Assembly (NCBI GenBank): GCA_023136985.1
Contig: JAGLQD010000524.1
Coordinates: 1 to 5,320 of the forward strand
Length of the DNA stretch: 5,320 bases
Direction: 5' to 3'
From: Candidatus Sabulitectum sp.
GTDB lineage: Bacteria > Fermentibacterota > Fermentibacteria > Fermentibacterales > JCC-6
A program made the translations under genes and the position numbers. Below the pieces are notes generated by a model. That model saw only the letters and a program-made list of their open reading frames with translations. It did no database searches and had not been told where the DNA came from. This document shows, in pieces, positions 1-5,000 of this stretch. Each line of letters begins with the position of its first letter. Position 1 is the first letter of the stretch.

Positions 1-27
1 TATGGAGTGTTATATTGGGGAGTATAA
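1..27 (+). other. possible 3' end of an upstream reading frame
   Basis: Frame 1 is open from the left edge to a TAA at 25-27 and would end in YGVLYWGV. The stop lies 16 bases before the ATG of the PqqD-like gene, with that gene's ribosome binding site in between, which is a normal operon spacing. It could be the tail of an upstream gene or of a precursor peptide, but only eight codons are visible. Frames 2 and 3 are also open to the left edge, so this is a weak call. Confidence 0.2.
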
Positions 28-34
28 ACCAACT

Positions 35-40
35 GGAGGA
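35..40 (+). promoter_or_regulatory. Shine-Dalgarno site of the PqqD-like gene
   Basis: GGAGGA sits three bases before the ATG at 44. It decides the start: the in-frame ATG at 2 has no visible leader and would add 14 residues unlike the PqqD family, so 44 is preferred. Confidence 0.65.
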
Positions 41-43
41 GCC

Positions 44-298
44 ATGGAAAAACTCGAATATGCAAAAGGTGTTGTCTTTAGAAGAGAGCCTGCAGGGGGT
101 ATTCTTTTCAACATAGATACCGGTGATCTGCAGGTAACAGAAGGGGTGGCCTTCGGTATCTGTGACATGATAGACAACGGAGAAAACAGAAAGAATATCC
201 TTTCCGAACTGAAGAAACACTACCCGGAAGAGAAGGATCTTGAACAGGACCTTGATGATTTTATAAGGGAGCTCAAGGAAAAGGGTGCTCTGGTTTGA
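44..298 (+). CDS. PqqD-like protein (RiPP recognition element)
   Basis: A small cytoplasmic protein of 84 residues, the usual PqqD size. It shows the family layout: N-terminal beta segments (about residues 9-14, GVVFRR, and 18-25, GGILFNID), a helix around 32-44 ending in a DNG turn, a helix around 49-60 (RKNILSELKKHY), and a last helix 65-80 leading to 'KGALV'. PqqD-type domains have a winged-helix fold that binds the leader of a ribosomal precursor peptide and presents it to a partner radical SAM/SPASM enzyme. Two such enzymes follow directly, and the first overlaps this gene by one base (TGATG), which strongly supports that role. The start at 44 is chosen for its GGAGGA site; a start at 2 or further upstream is possible. 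The family fit is good from the pattern, but the peptide substrate is unknown. Confidence 0.82.
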   Translation: MEKLEYAKGVVFRREPAGGILFNIDTGDLQVTEGVAFGICDMIDNGENRKNILSELKKHYPEEKDLEQDLDDFIRELKEKGALV

Positions 299-1344
299 TG
301 GCTCCCTACTGGGTTTCTCCCCGCGAGGCAAATCTGCTTATTACCGGCAGGTGCAACCTCAGATGCAGACACTGCTCTGTAACCAGTTACGGTGGCCTGA
401 ACACTGACCTTTCTCTTTCTGCATGGGAAAAGATTCTGGATGAGCTTCAGAGGAGCAAACTACTTAAGCTTACACTCACAGGAGGAGAACCTCTTGCAAG
501 GCCGGATTTCATTCAGTTCCTGGGGGAGGTCTACAAAAGACCTTTCAGATTCTCCATTAACACCAATGCAACTCTGATAACTCCAGAGATAATTGAAACA
601 ATAAAGAAGTATTCTTCCAGGTTCAATGAATTCATGGTGAGTCTGGACGGACCGGATAAAGAAACGGTTGACAGCCAGAGAGGTGCAGGTGTTTTTGAAG
701 AACTGGTTCTGGGTGTGGAAAAGCTTCGCTCTGCAGACATACCTTTCGGATTCTACTGCACAACCACAAGTCTGAATGTTGACAGGGTTGTTGAAACTGC
801 AGAATTTGCTCTTTCCCTGGGTGCCCAGTGGATCAAATTCAATAATTTTCTTCTTGCAGGGCCTGAATTGAACAGGGATATGGTTCCGGAACAGGCAAAG
901 GTGAACAAGGCTGCGGAAAAGTTGAGTGTTCTTGCTTTGAAGTATCCCGGCAGAATTCAGGGAACTCTTCTGGATATGCGGGCCACAATGCTTAAATGCA
1001 AAGAAGGAGAACTGCCCGGAAGAAAAGACCGGGCATATTCATGTGGTGGGGGTGTGGGGAGAATTGCCGTTTTCCCTGATGGCAGGATTACTCCCTGCGA
1101 TCATCTGCCGGACCTTACTCTGGGTGATATTACACAGCAGTCTCTTGAAGAGATACTTACCGGTAGAGAAATGAGAAGATTTACCGAATTCATGAATCAG
1201 AAAAGATCTGATTACGCTGAATGCACTGATTGCAGATACCTGGACTTCTGTTCCGGTGGCTGCCCTGTAGAACCACTGAACATGAAACATGATATTGGTC
1301 TTGATAAGCATTCATGCCTGAAACGTGCTCTGGGAGAAACATGA
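298..1344 (+). CDS. radical SAM/SPASM domain protein, first of a tandem pair
   Basis: A 348-residue enzyme. The radical SAM motif CxxxCxxC is at C19, C23 and C26 (CNLRCRHC) and binds the [4Fe-4S] cluster that cleaves S-adenosylmethionine; GGEP at 62-65 contacts the SAM amino group. The C-terminal SPASM domain has all seven expected cysteines: C249, C267 (within G-x4-C), C309, C312, C318, C322 and C340, giving C-x2-C-x5-C-x3-C-x17-C, enough for two auxiliary Fe-S clusters. The family (PqqE, AlbA, anaerobic sulfatase maturases, mycofactocin maturase) mostly modifies peptides or proteins by forming C-C, thioether or oxidised side-chain products. The PqqD-like neighbour makes a ribosomal peptide the likely substrate. 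ATG at 298 overlaps the previous stop; TTG at 295 is the alternative one codon earlier. It has no strong ribosome binding site, so coupling is likely. The reaction cannot be read from the sequence. Confidence 0.9.
   Translation: MAPYWVSPREANLLITGRCNLRCRHCSVTSYGGLNTDLSLSAWEKILDELQRSKLLKLTLTGGEPLARPDFIQFLGEVYKRPFRFSINTNATLITPEIIETIKKYSSRFNEFMVSLDGPDKETVDSQRGAGVFEELVLGVEKLRSADIPFGFYCTTTSLNVDRVVETAEFALSLGAQWIKFNNFLLAGPELNRDMVPEQAKVNKAAEKLSVLALKYPGRIQGTLLDMRATMLKCKEGELPGRKDRAYSCGGGVGRIAVFPDGRITPCDHLPDLTLGDITQQSLEEILTGREMRRFTEFMNQKRSDYAECTDCRYLDFCSGGCPVEPLNMKHDIGLDKHSCLKRALGET
1332..1336 (+). promoter_or_regulatory. Shine-Dalgarno site of the second radical SAM gene
   Basis: GGGAG lies four bases before ATG 1341, inside the last codons of the first radical SAM gene. 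It favours 1341 over the upstream ATG at 1314 as the start. Confidence 0.55.
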
Positions 1345-2384
1345 CATCACAACTGCCTGCACTGGGTGCTCTTTACATCAATCCCGCAGGGGGCTGCAAC
1401 CTGCACTGCAGGCACTGCTGGGTAAATGAAGGTTCTTTCACAGGAGAGCTTCTCTCTTTTGAAGATTGGAAAGAACTGCTTTCTCAGTCTGTGGCCGAGG
1501 GGTGCAGTTATCTGAAATTCACAGGCGGTGAGCCGCTGCTCTATGAGGATATTGTTTCTTTGTACAGGTACTCAGCAGATATCTTTCCCAAGGTTGTTAT
1601 AGAAACCAACGGAACCCTTCAGCCGGAAGGGCTTTGGGAAGCATTTGCAGAAAAGAAGCCTTTTCATGTTTCCGTAAGTCTGGACAATGCAGATGCCCGG
1701 TTGCATGATGAATTCAGGGGGCAGGCCGGTGCCTGGGAAAAGACTGTAGAATTCGCAGAGAAGCTGGTTAAGAACAAAATCGCTAATCAGATAATCATGT
1801 CTGTTTCCAGCGTTAAGCGACAGCCTGTTGTTGGCATGATAAAACTTGCTCAACAAATAGGTACAGGTACACTGAAGATCAATTTCATAACACCGTCAGG
1901 CCGGGGCAAAACCGACAACTTCTTTGACAAGAACCCCATAGAGGGTATTATTGAATTCTTCACATGGATCGACAAGGAAACCCCTCAGGGAGTTATTCCA
2001 TCTGTTCCTGCAGCTCTGCTGCCAGTGAATCGACTGAAAAACCACGGGTACTGCCCAGTAAGAAATCTTATGGGAGTTCTACCAGACGGTACATTTTCTC
2101 TTTGCGGTGTTGCTTTTTCCAGAGAAGAAATGGCATGGGGTAAGTTTCCGGATATCACAGTTCATGAAGCATGGGAGAATTCACCTGTTTACAAAATGAT
2201 CAGGTCTTCTCTTCCCGATGGCCTTCAAGGTGTCTGCCGTGTCTGCATACACAGAGACTCATGTATAGGACAGTGCGTGGTGAACAACATGGAAACAGGA
2301 GGATCGGTTACCAGCCCTGATATTCTCTGCCAGCGAGCTTATGACGCAGGCCTTTTCCCGAGAACAAGGCTGCTTGACAGATGA
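1341..2384 (+). CDS. radical SAM/SPASM domain protein, second of a tandem pair
   Basis: A 347-residue paralogue of the preceding enzyme. CxxxCxxC is again at C19, C23 and C26 (CNLHCRHC) and GGEP at 62-65, the same positions as in the first copy. The SPASM cysteines are complete: C238, C255 (G-x4-C), C299, C302, C308, C312 and C330, with the same C-x2-C-x5-C-x3-C-x17-C spacing. Both copies therefore look catalytically competent. The start at ATG 1341 overlaps the previous stop (ATGA) and has GGGAG at 1332-1336; the longer start at 1314 would overlap the first gene by 31 bases and add nine residues without family likeness. Paired SPASM enzymes beside one PqqD-like protein are known from the SynChlorMet and GeoRSP cassettes. 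It probably acts on the same peptide as its neighbour, at another site or step; a non-peptide substrate is not excluded. Confidence 0.88.
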   Translation: MTSQLPALGALYINPAGGCNLHCRHCWVNEGSFTGELLSFEDWKELLSQSVAEGCSYLKFTGGEPLLYEDIVSLYRYSADIFPKVVIETNGTLQPEGLWEAFAEKKPFHVSVSLDNADARLHDEFRGQAGAWEKTVEFAEKLVKNKIANQIIMSVSSVKRQPVVGMIKLAQQIGTGTLKINFITPSGRGKTDNFFDKNPIEGIIEFFTWIDKETPQGVIPSVPAALLPVNRLKNHGYCPVRNLMGVLPDGTFSLCGVAFSREEMAWGKFPDITVHEAWENSPVYKMIRSSLPDGLQGVCRVCIHRDSCIGQCVVNNMETGGSVTSPDILCQRAYDAGLFPRTRLLDR

Positions 2385-2893
2385 TGGATCGATTTATTCT
2401 TCGAGCCCAGCTCCGGGCAGTACTGCCGGAGGGGGTTGTTCTTCATGCATCATCCGTAGCCCAAAATGATTCCGCTTCTATTTTTCTGGCAATGTCCGGA
2501 GGGGGCAAATCAACTATTATGGGCAGGCTGGCCCGTGAGAGATACGGTGCTATTGCAGACGACAGCGTGGTTATCGCCCGTGGAACTGATGGTGTGGTCA
2601 GGTCCCTGCCGTGTGGTTCCATGAAACAGAACATGGGAACGGAGAAAATAGACGGTGCTGTTCTTAAAACCATTTACTTTGTGGAAAAGGGTTCACCTGG
2701 GTTCAGATACAGGATATCTCCGGAGTACGCCTTCTACCGTGCGGTGAATCTTTCATCGATCATGGCTTTCGGGAACATCCAGCCGGAGGAGCAGAAGCAG
2801 GCGGTTTCATTTCTTAGGGAACTTTTCAGATCGTTTCCTGCATACATGATCAGGTACGGACTTCAAGAAGAGCTGAGAACCATTATTTCATGA
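2381..2893 (+). CDS. HPr kinase/PEPCK-like P-loop protein, short form
   Basis: A protein of 170 residues (169 if ATG 2384 is used). It matches the core of HPr kinase: a histidine-containing lead-in VLHASSV at 20-26, a P-loop AMSGGGKST at 37-45, and ADDSVVI at 59-65, corresponding to the ADD motif of HprK. The first P-loop glycine is replaced by Ala37. The N-terminal regulatory domain of true HprK (about 310 residues) is absent, and no HPr is nearby, so the HPr-phosphorylating role is unlikely. HprK-like proteins recur in RiPP clusters; in some lasso peptide clusters they phosphorylate the precursor. Here it lies between the second radical SAM enzyme (overlap ATGATG) and a peptidase (overlap ATGA), which favours a part in the same pathway, perhaps peptide phosphorylation. 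It may correspond to the ScmC component of SynChlorMet cassettes, but I recall that family only by name. Confidence 0.72.
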   Translation: MMDRFILRAQLRAVLPEGVVLHASSVAQNDSASIFLAMSGGGKSTIMGRLARERYGAIADDSVVIARGTDGVVRSLPCGSMKQNMGTEKIDGAVLKTIYFVEKGSPGFRYRISPEYAFYRAVNLSSIMAFGNIQPEEQKQAVSFLRELFRSFPAYMIRYGLQEELRTIIS

Positions 2894-3300
2894 AAGATCT
2901 GTCACACGAAAGTCGCGGCTGGGTAAAGGGTCTTTCTATGTGGCCCAACCTCATTCCCGGTGATGTTCTTAAAGCCGAGAGTATTCCGGTAGCAGAGCTT
3001 AAGACCGGTATGATCGCAGTGTTCTTAAAAGCGGATGAGGAACTGGAGCTGCTTGTGGTACACAGAGTGCTGAGTGTTCACGGTACAGACAAAGAAGTAA
3101 TTGTTGAATCCGGAGGTGACAGATCCGGCCCTGACGAAGCAGCGTGGCATTTCCATCCCTCTGATCGAGTTAAGAGAGTTTCAGCTGTTCTTAGAAGGGG
3201 CAGTTATCGCAACATCGGAAGCATGTTGATACCACTTTTATTCTCACCATCTCTGGTGGTAAGGGTTCACTGCGGAATTGTAAGAAGACTGTTCTGGTGA
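2890..3300 (+). CDS. S24/S26 family serine peptidase-like protein
   Basis: A 136-residue protein with the signal-peptidase/LexA-type core. VKGLSMWPNLIPGD (12-25) holds the presumed nucleophile Ser16 in the G-x-SM-x-P context. VVHRVLS (56-62) places His58 where bacterial type I signal peptidases have the general-base lysine; HRV is typical of the SipW/Sec11 (S26B) type, so a Ser/His pair is likely. SGGDRSGPDEA (74-84) matches the conserved GD box. The N-terminal membrane anchor of ordinary signal peptidases is missing; the only hydrophobic stretch is near the C-terminus (about 107-120, MLIPLLFSPSLVV). As the last gene of the cassette, overlapping the kinase-like gene by ATGA, it is a candidate leader-cleaving peptidase for the modified peptide. 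That role is inference; a general signal peptidase is less likely given the missing anchor. Confidence 0.75.
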   Translation: MKDLSHESRGWVKGLSMWPNLIPGDVLKAESIPVAELKTGMIAVFLKADEELELLVVHRVLSVHGTDKEVIVESGGDRSGPDEAAWHFHPSDRVKRVSAVLRRGSYRNIGSMLIPLLFSPSLVVRVHCGIVRRLFW

Positions 3301-3328
3301 AAACAAATTGATTCGCTGAAATGGAACA

Positions 3329-3357
3329 TTGACTGCCTATGTTTGTATAGGTAATAT
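3329..3357 (+). promoter_or_regulatory. sigma70-type promoter upstream of the envelope block
   Basis: The -35 box TTGACT (3329-3334, five of six consensus bases) and the -10 box TAATAT (3352-3357, four of six) are separated by exactly 17 bases. Transcription would begin near 3364, about 20 bases before the ATG at 3385. It lies in the only real intergenic gap of the window, so it likely separates the radical SAM cassette from the envelope genes. No terminator precedes it, so read-through from the cassette is possible. Confidence 0.6.
3336..3351. repeat. short inverted repeat in the promoter spacer
   Basis: CCTAT (3336-3340) and ATAGG (3347-3351) are perfect inverted copies around a six-base centre, gtttgt. 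Counting a G-T pair, the arms extend to seven. The repeat fills the promoter spacer, a usual place for a repressor or activator operator. There is no T-run after it, so it is not a terminator. Five-base arms can arise by chance. Confidence 0.3.
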
Positions 3358-3370
3358 TAGCATCATTAAC

Positions 3371-3377
3371 AGGGGGG
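3371..3377 (+). promoter_or_regulatory. Shine-Dalgarno site of the secreted beta-rich protein
   Basis: AGGGGGG lies seven bases before ATG 3385, at good spacing. The run of G departs from the AGGAGG consensus by one base, but it remains a credible site and supports this start. Confidence 0.5.
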
Positions 3378-3384
3378 TATATTT

Positions 3385-3780
3385 ATGAAAAAGGGTCTAC
3401 TTATTTTACTGATCGTCTTTGCCGGTGCTTCTGCTTATGGCCTTGAGCCTTCCGGTTTTAATCTTGTTGGTTATCCCGACTACGCTTCGGGATTCCATCC
3501 GGAATTCAGCAGCAGAGCAAGTTTTTCTGTTTCGTCCAGTTCGTATGGTTCATATGGAGAAGGAACATACATAGGCAGTATGCATTTCTCACTGCATCAT
3601 GATGTGGATGCAACGGTTGAAATGGGCTATTCAAGATTAATGAGGTTTTCCGGAGGCGAAGAAACGGGAAGAATTCTTGGGGGATTTCAGTTGAACTGGA
3701 GACCATCAGAGAACTCCCTCTTTTCTGTTTCTTACCGGGGGATGCTGCCTGAAAGCAATCTGAATCTCGGAGGATTTTAG
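3385..3780 (+). CDS. secreted beta-rich hypothetical protein
   Basis: I do not recognise the family. The 131-residue product starts with a clear Sec signal peptide: MKK, a hydrophobic core LLILLIVFAGASA (5-17), and likely cleavage after ASA or AYG (residues 17-19). The mature part is rich in Ser, Gly and aromatic residues and has alternating hydrophobic stretches resembling beta strands, for example around 45-53, 60-70, 74-84, 96-106 and 110-117. It ends in phenylalanine (GGF), as many outer-membrane beta-barrel proteins do. At about 112 mature residues it is short for a full barrel, so it may be a partial barrel, an oligomer-forming subunit or a periplasmic beta protein. It has its own promoter and ribosome binding site and stands first in the envelope block. 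The TAG stop is in the same frame as the downstream TPR gene. Confidence 0.72.
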   Translation: MKKGLLILLIVFAGASAYGLEPSGFNLVGYPDYASGFHPEFSSRASFSVSSSSYGSYGEGTYIGSMHFSLHHDVDATVEMGYSRLMRFSGGEETGRILGGFQLNWRPSENSLFSVSYRGMLPESNLNLGGF

Positions 3781-3834
3781 ACGGGTACGATTCTCTTTCT
3801 TTTCCTGCTTTCCTTTTCCAGAGGTGATTCTCTG
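3769..3834 (+). other. ribosome site and signal-peptide-like 5' extension of the TPR gene
   Basis: GGAGGA at 3769-3774 is followed, six bases on, by ACG at 3781, exactly where a start codon would be expected. From 3781 the TPR frame reads TGTILFLFLLSFSRGDSL, a signal-peptide-like hydrophobic run followed by the first half of a TPR helix. The codons from 3781 to 3834 include no ATG, GTG or TTG. The reading suggests an ACG start, or an ATG changed to ACG by mutation or sequencing error. The hydrophobic run lacks the usual N-terminal Lys or Arg, which is a point against it. Confidence 0.5.
3821..3827 (+). promoter_or_regulatory. alternative Shine-Dalgarno site for GTG 3835
   Basis: GAGGTGA, a good match to the anti-Shine-Dalgarno sequence, lies seven bases before GTG 3835. 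It supports the shorter start of the TPR gene and competes with the ACG reading at 3781. Confidence 0.35.
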
Positions 3835-4698
3835 GTGCAGTCCGGCGATATTCTTGAAGCAGTCAACAGTTATCGTCTGCTCGCTGAATCACAGCCGACC
3901 AACTGGTGGGCTTTCTACCGCACTGCGTGGTGCTACAATCATCTTGATCGCCCAGATTCTGCTGAGGTGTATGCTGAAGCTGCTCTCAATCTTCAGCCCG
4001 GTAGCGAGAAGTGTCTTTCTGAGCTGCTGAAATCTCTATCCCATCGTCCTTTGATCGTCCTTGATTACTCATATTTAGTAAGCGGTGGAGGTGTGTGCAG
4101 ATATCGGCTTGCCAGAGCAGAAATTGAGCTTGAACTTGGCGAAAGAACATCCCTGGACTGGCTCGAGGCCTCTTTTTGCAGCCAAACTGATTCTGTCGCT
4201 GCAGATGCGGGATGCTGGCTTTCAATCATTCACGGTTCTTCAGGACTTCAGTACATAGAAAGATCTGTTGAGCTCATGCCTCACCTGGAATTTTACAGAA
4301 GCCTGCTGATCGGTCAGTTGATCCGGGCAGACCATCTGGAGGAAGCAGTTTCCCAGTTTAAGATATTGAAGGAGACCGGCACTGGAGATCTTTATTTCTG
4401 GCAGACAGCTTCTTCAATTTACGATGCTCTGGGCGACCCACTCGGGTCAATTGAAGCATCAAGAAGAGCATGGGAGCTAAGGCGGACTCCATCTTCTTCG
4501 GCGGATCTTGGCTGGAAACTGTACTTTCACGGTAGAGAGCTCATGAGAGCAGGGGAGCTGATGAATGCAGTTCCCTGTCTTAGAGAATCATCTTCTCTCT
4601 GGAGCGGGGACAGTTTGTGGGCGGTTAAATCCGACTCTCTTCTTGATCTGCTAAATGAATTTACCAGCGTATCTGCCGGGTACGCTGAACCGATTTGA
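3835..4698 (+). CDS. tetratricopeptide (TPR) repeat protein, start uncertain
   Basis: A protein of 287 residues from GTG 3835, or 305 if translation starts at the ACG at 3781. TPR-like helical pairs are visible: residues 3-23 (SGDILEAVNSYRLL, then P) and 24-58 (YRTAWCYNHLDRPDSAEVYAEAALNLQP), then a degenerate middle, then about 153-180 (LEEAVSQFKIL), 188-218 (ALGDPLGSIEASRRAWEL) and 222-255. TPR proteins are scaffolds for protein contacts; no catalytic motif is seen. Starting at 3835 cuts off the first half of the first TPR helix (GDSLVQSGD) and discards a signal-like segment, so the true product is probably secreted or membrane-anchored. The frame is the same as that of the preceding gene, separated by one TAG. 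Its stop overlaps the next gene's TTG start (TTGA). The partner is unknown. Confidence 0.75.
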   Translation: MQSGDILEAVNSYRLLAESQPTNWWAFYRTAWCYNHLDRPDSAEVYAEAALNLQPGSEKCLSELLKSLSHRPLIVLDYSYLVSGGGVCRYRLARAEIELELGERTSLDWLEASFCSQTDSVAADAGCWLSIIHGSSGLQYIERSVELMPHLEFYRSLLIGQLIRADHLEEAVSQFKILKETGTGDLYFWQTASSIYDALGDPLGSIEASRRAWELRRTPSSSADLGWKLYFHGRELMRAGELMNAVPCLRESSSLWSGDSLWAVKSDSLLDLLNEFTSVSAGYAEPI

Positions 4699-5000
4699 GA
4701 TTTATTGTGTGCCTGAGTTCTCTTGTATTTGTTATGTTCACTTGTGGATGTGCTTCTATTGCTGCTTCTGATAAATGGAATCATTTTGCTTTCTCCGCTT
4801 CGTTCGCATCTGTGGTTACGGCTGCAACCTCTGAACCGGAGAAATCGGTGGTTTTTACAGTGGGGCTGGGTTTGTTTAAAGAAATTTATGATGGCTTGTA
4901 CGGTTCCGGGTTTGATATCGGGGATCTTGCGGTGGATATGGCCGGAGCAATCGCAGGCGGTTTTGTTACCGCCGGAATATGTATGGAGGAGTTTCCTTAA
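4695..5000 (+). CDS. YfiM-like (DUF2279) putative lipoprotein
   Basis: A small envelope protein of 101 residues. Residues 1-18 form a hydrophobic signal (RFIVCLSSLVFVMFTCG), with Cys19 as the likely lipidated residue (TCG-CAS; the -3 position is Thr rather than Leu, so the lipobox is imperfect). After it come the family hallmarks DKWNHF (26-31), LGLFKEIYD (58-66) and FDIGDLAVDMAGAIAGG (73-89), the last probably a second membrane-associated segment. This pattern matches the YfiM/DUF2279 group of predicted lipoproteins, whose function is not established. TTG 4695 overlaps the TPR stop and has no clear ribosome binding site, so coupled translation is likely; GTG 4707 is an alternative but would drop the only charged residue of the signal. 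It overlaps secA by one base (TAATG). Confidence 0.68.
   Translation: MRFIVCLSSLVFVMFTCGCASIAASDKWNHFAFSASFASVVTAATSEPEKSVVFTVGLGLFKEIYDGLYGSGFDIGDLAVDMAGAIAGGFVTAGICMEEFP
4985..4990 (+). promoter_or_regulatory. Shine-Dalgarno site of secA
   Basis: GGAGGA lies nine bases before ATG 5000, inside the last codons of the lipoprotein gene. It gives secA its own ribosome entry besides coupling through TAATG. Confidence 0.55.

Noticed and set aside
11..28. TATATT and TATAAA as possible -10 boxes before the PqqD-like gene
   Set aside because: A paired -35 box is off the window or absent, and the start point would fall in or next to the ribosome site.
2..43. Longer start of the PqqD-like gene at ATG 2
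   Set aside because: No ribosome site is visible upstream, the added 14 residues do not look like the family, and GGAGGA directly precedes ATG 44.
1039..1311. Minus-strand open frame of 90 codons inside the first radical SAM gene
   Set aside because: It lies wholly opposite the conserved SPASM region, has no family features, and no independent ribosome site was apparent.
1314..1340. Upstream start of the second radical SAM gene
   Set aside because: It would overlap the first gene by 31 bases; ATG 1341 has the ATGA overlap, a ribosome site, and gives motif positions equal to those of the first copy.
1572..1856. Minus-strand open frame of 94 codons inside the second radical SAM gene
   Set aside because: It is antisense to a well-supported enzyme and its translation shows no recognisable motif.
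3336..3351. Intrinsic terminator after the cassette
   Set aside because: The stem is only five A/T-containing pairs with no following T-run, and it sits between promoter boxes.
3824..4030. Plus-strand frame of 68 codons at the start of the TPR gene
   Set aside because: It overlaps the TPR repeats in another frame and has no family-like features.
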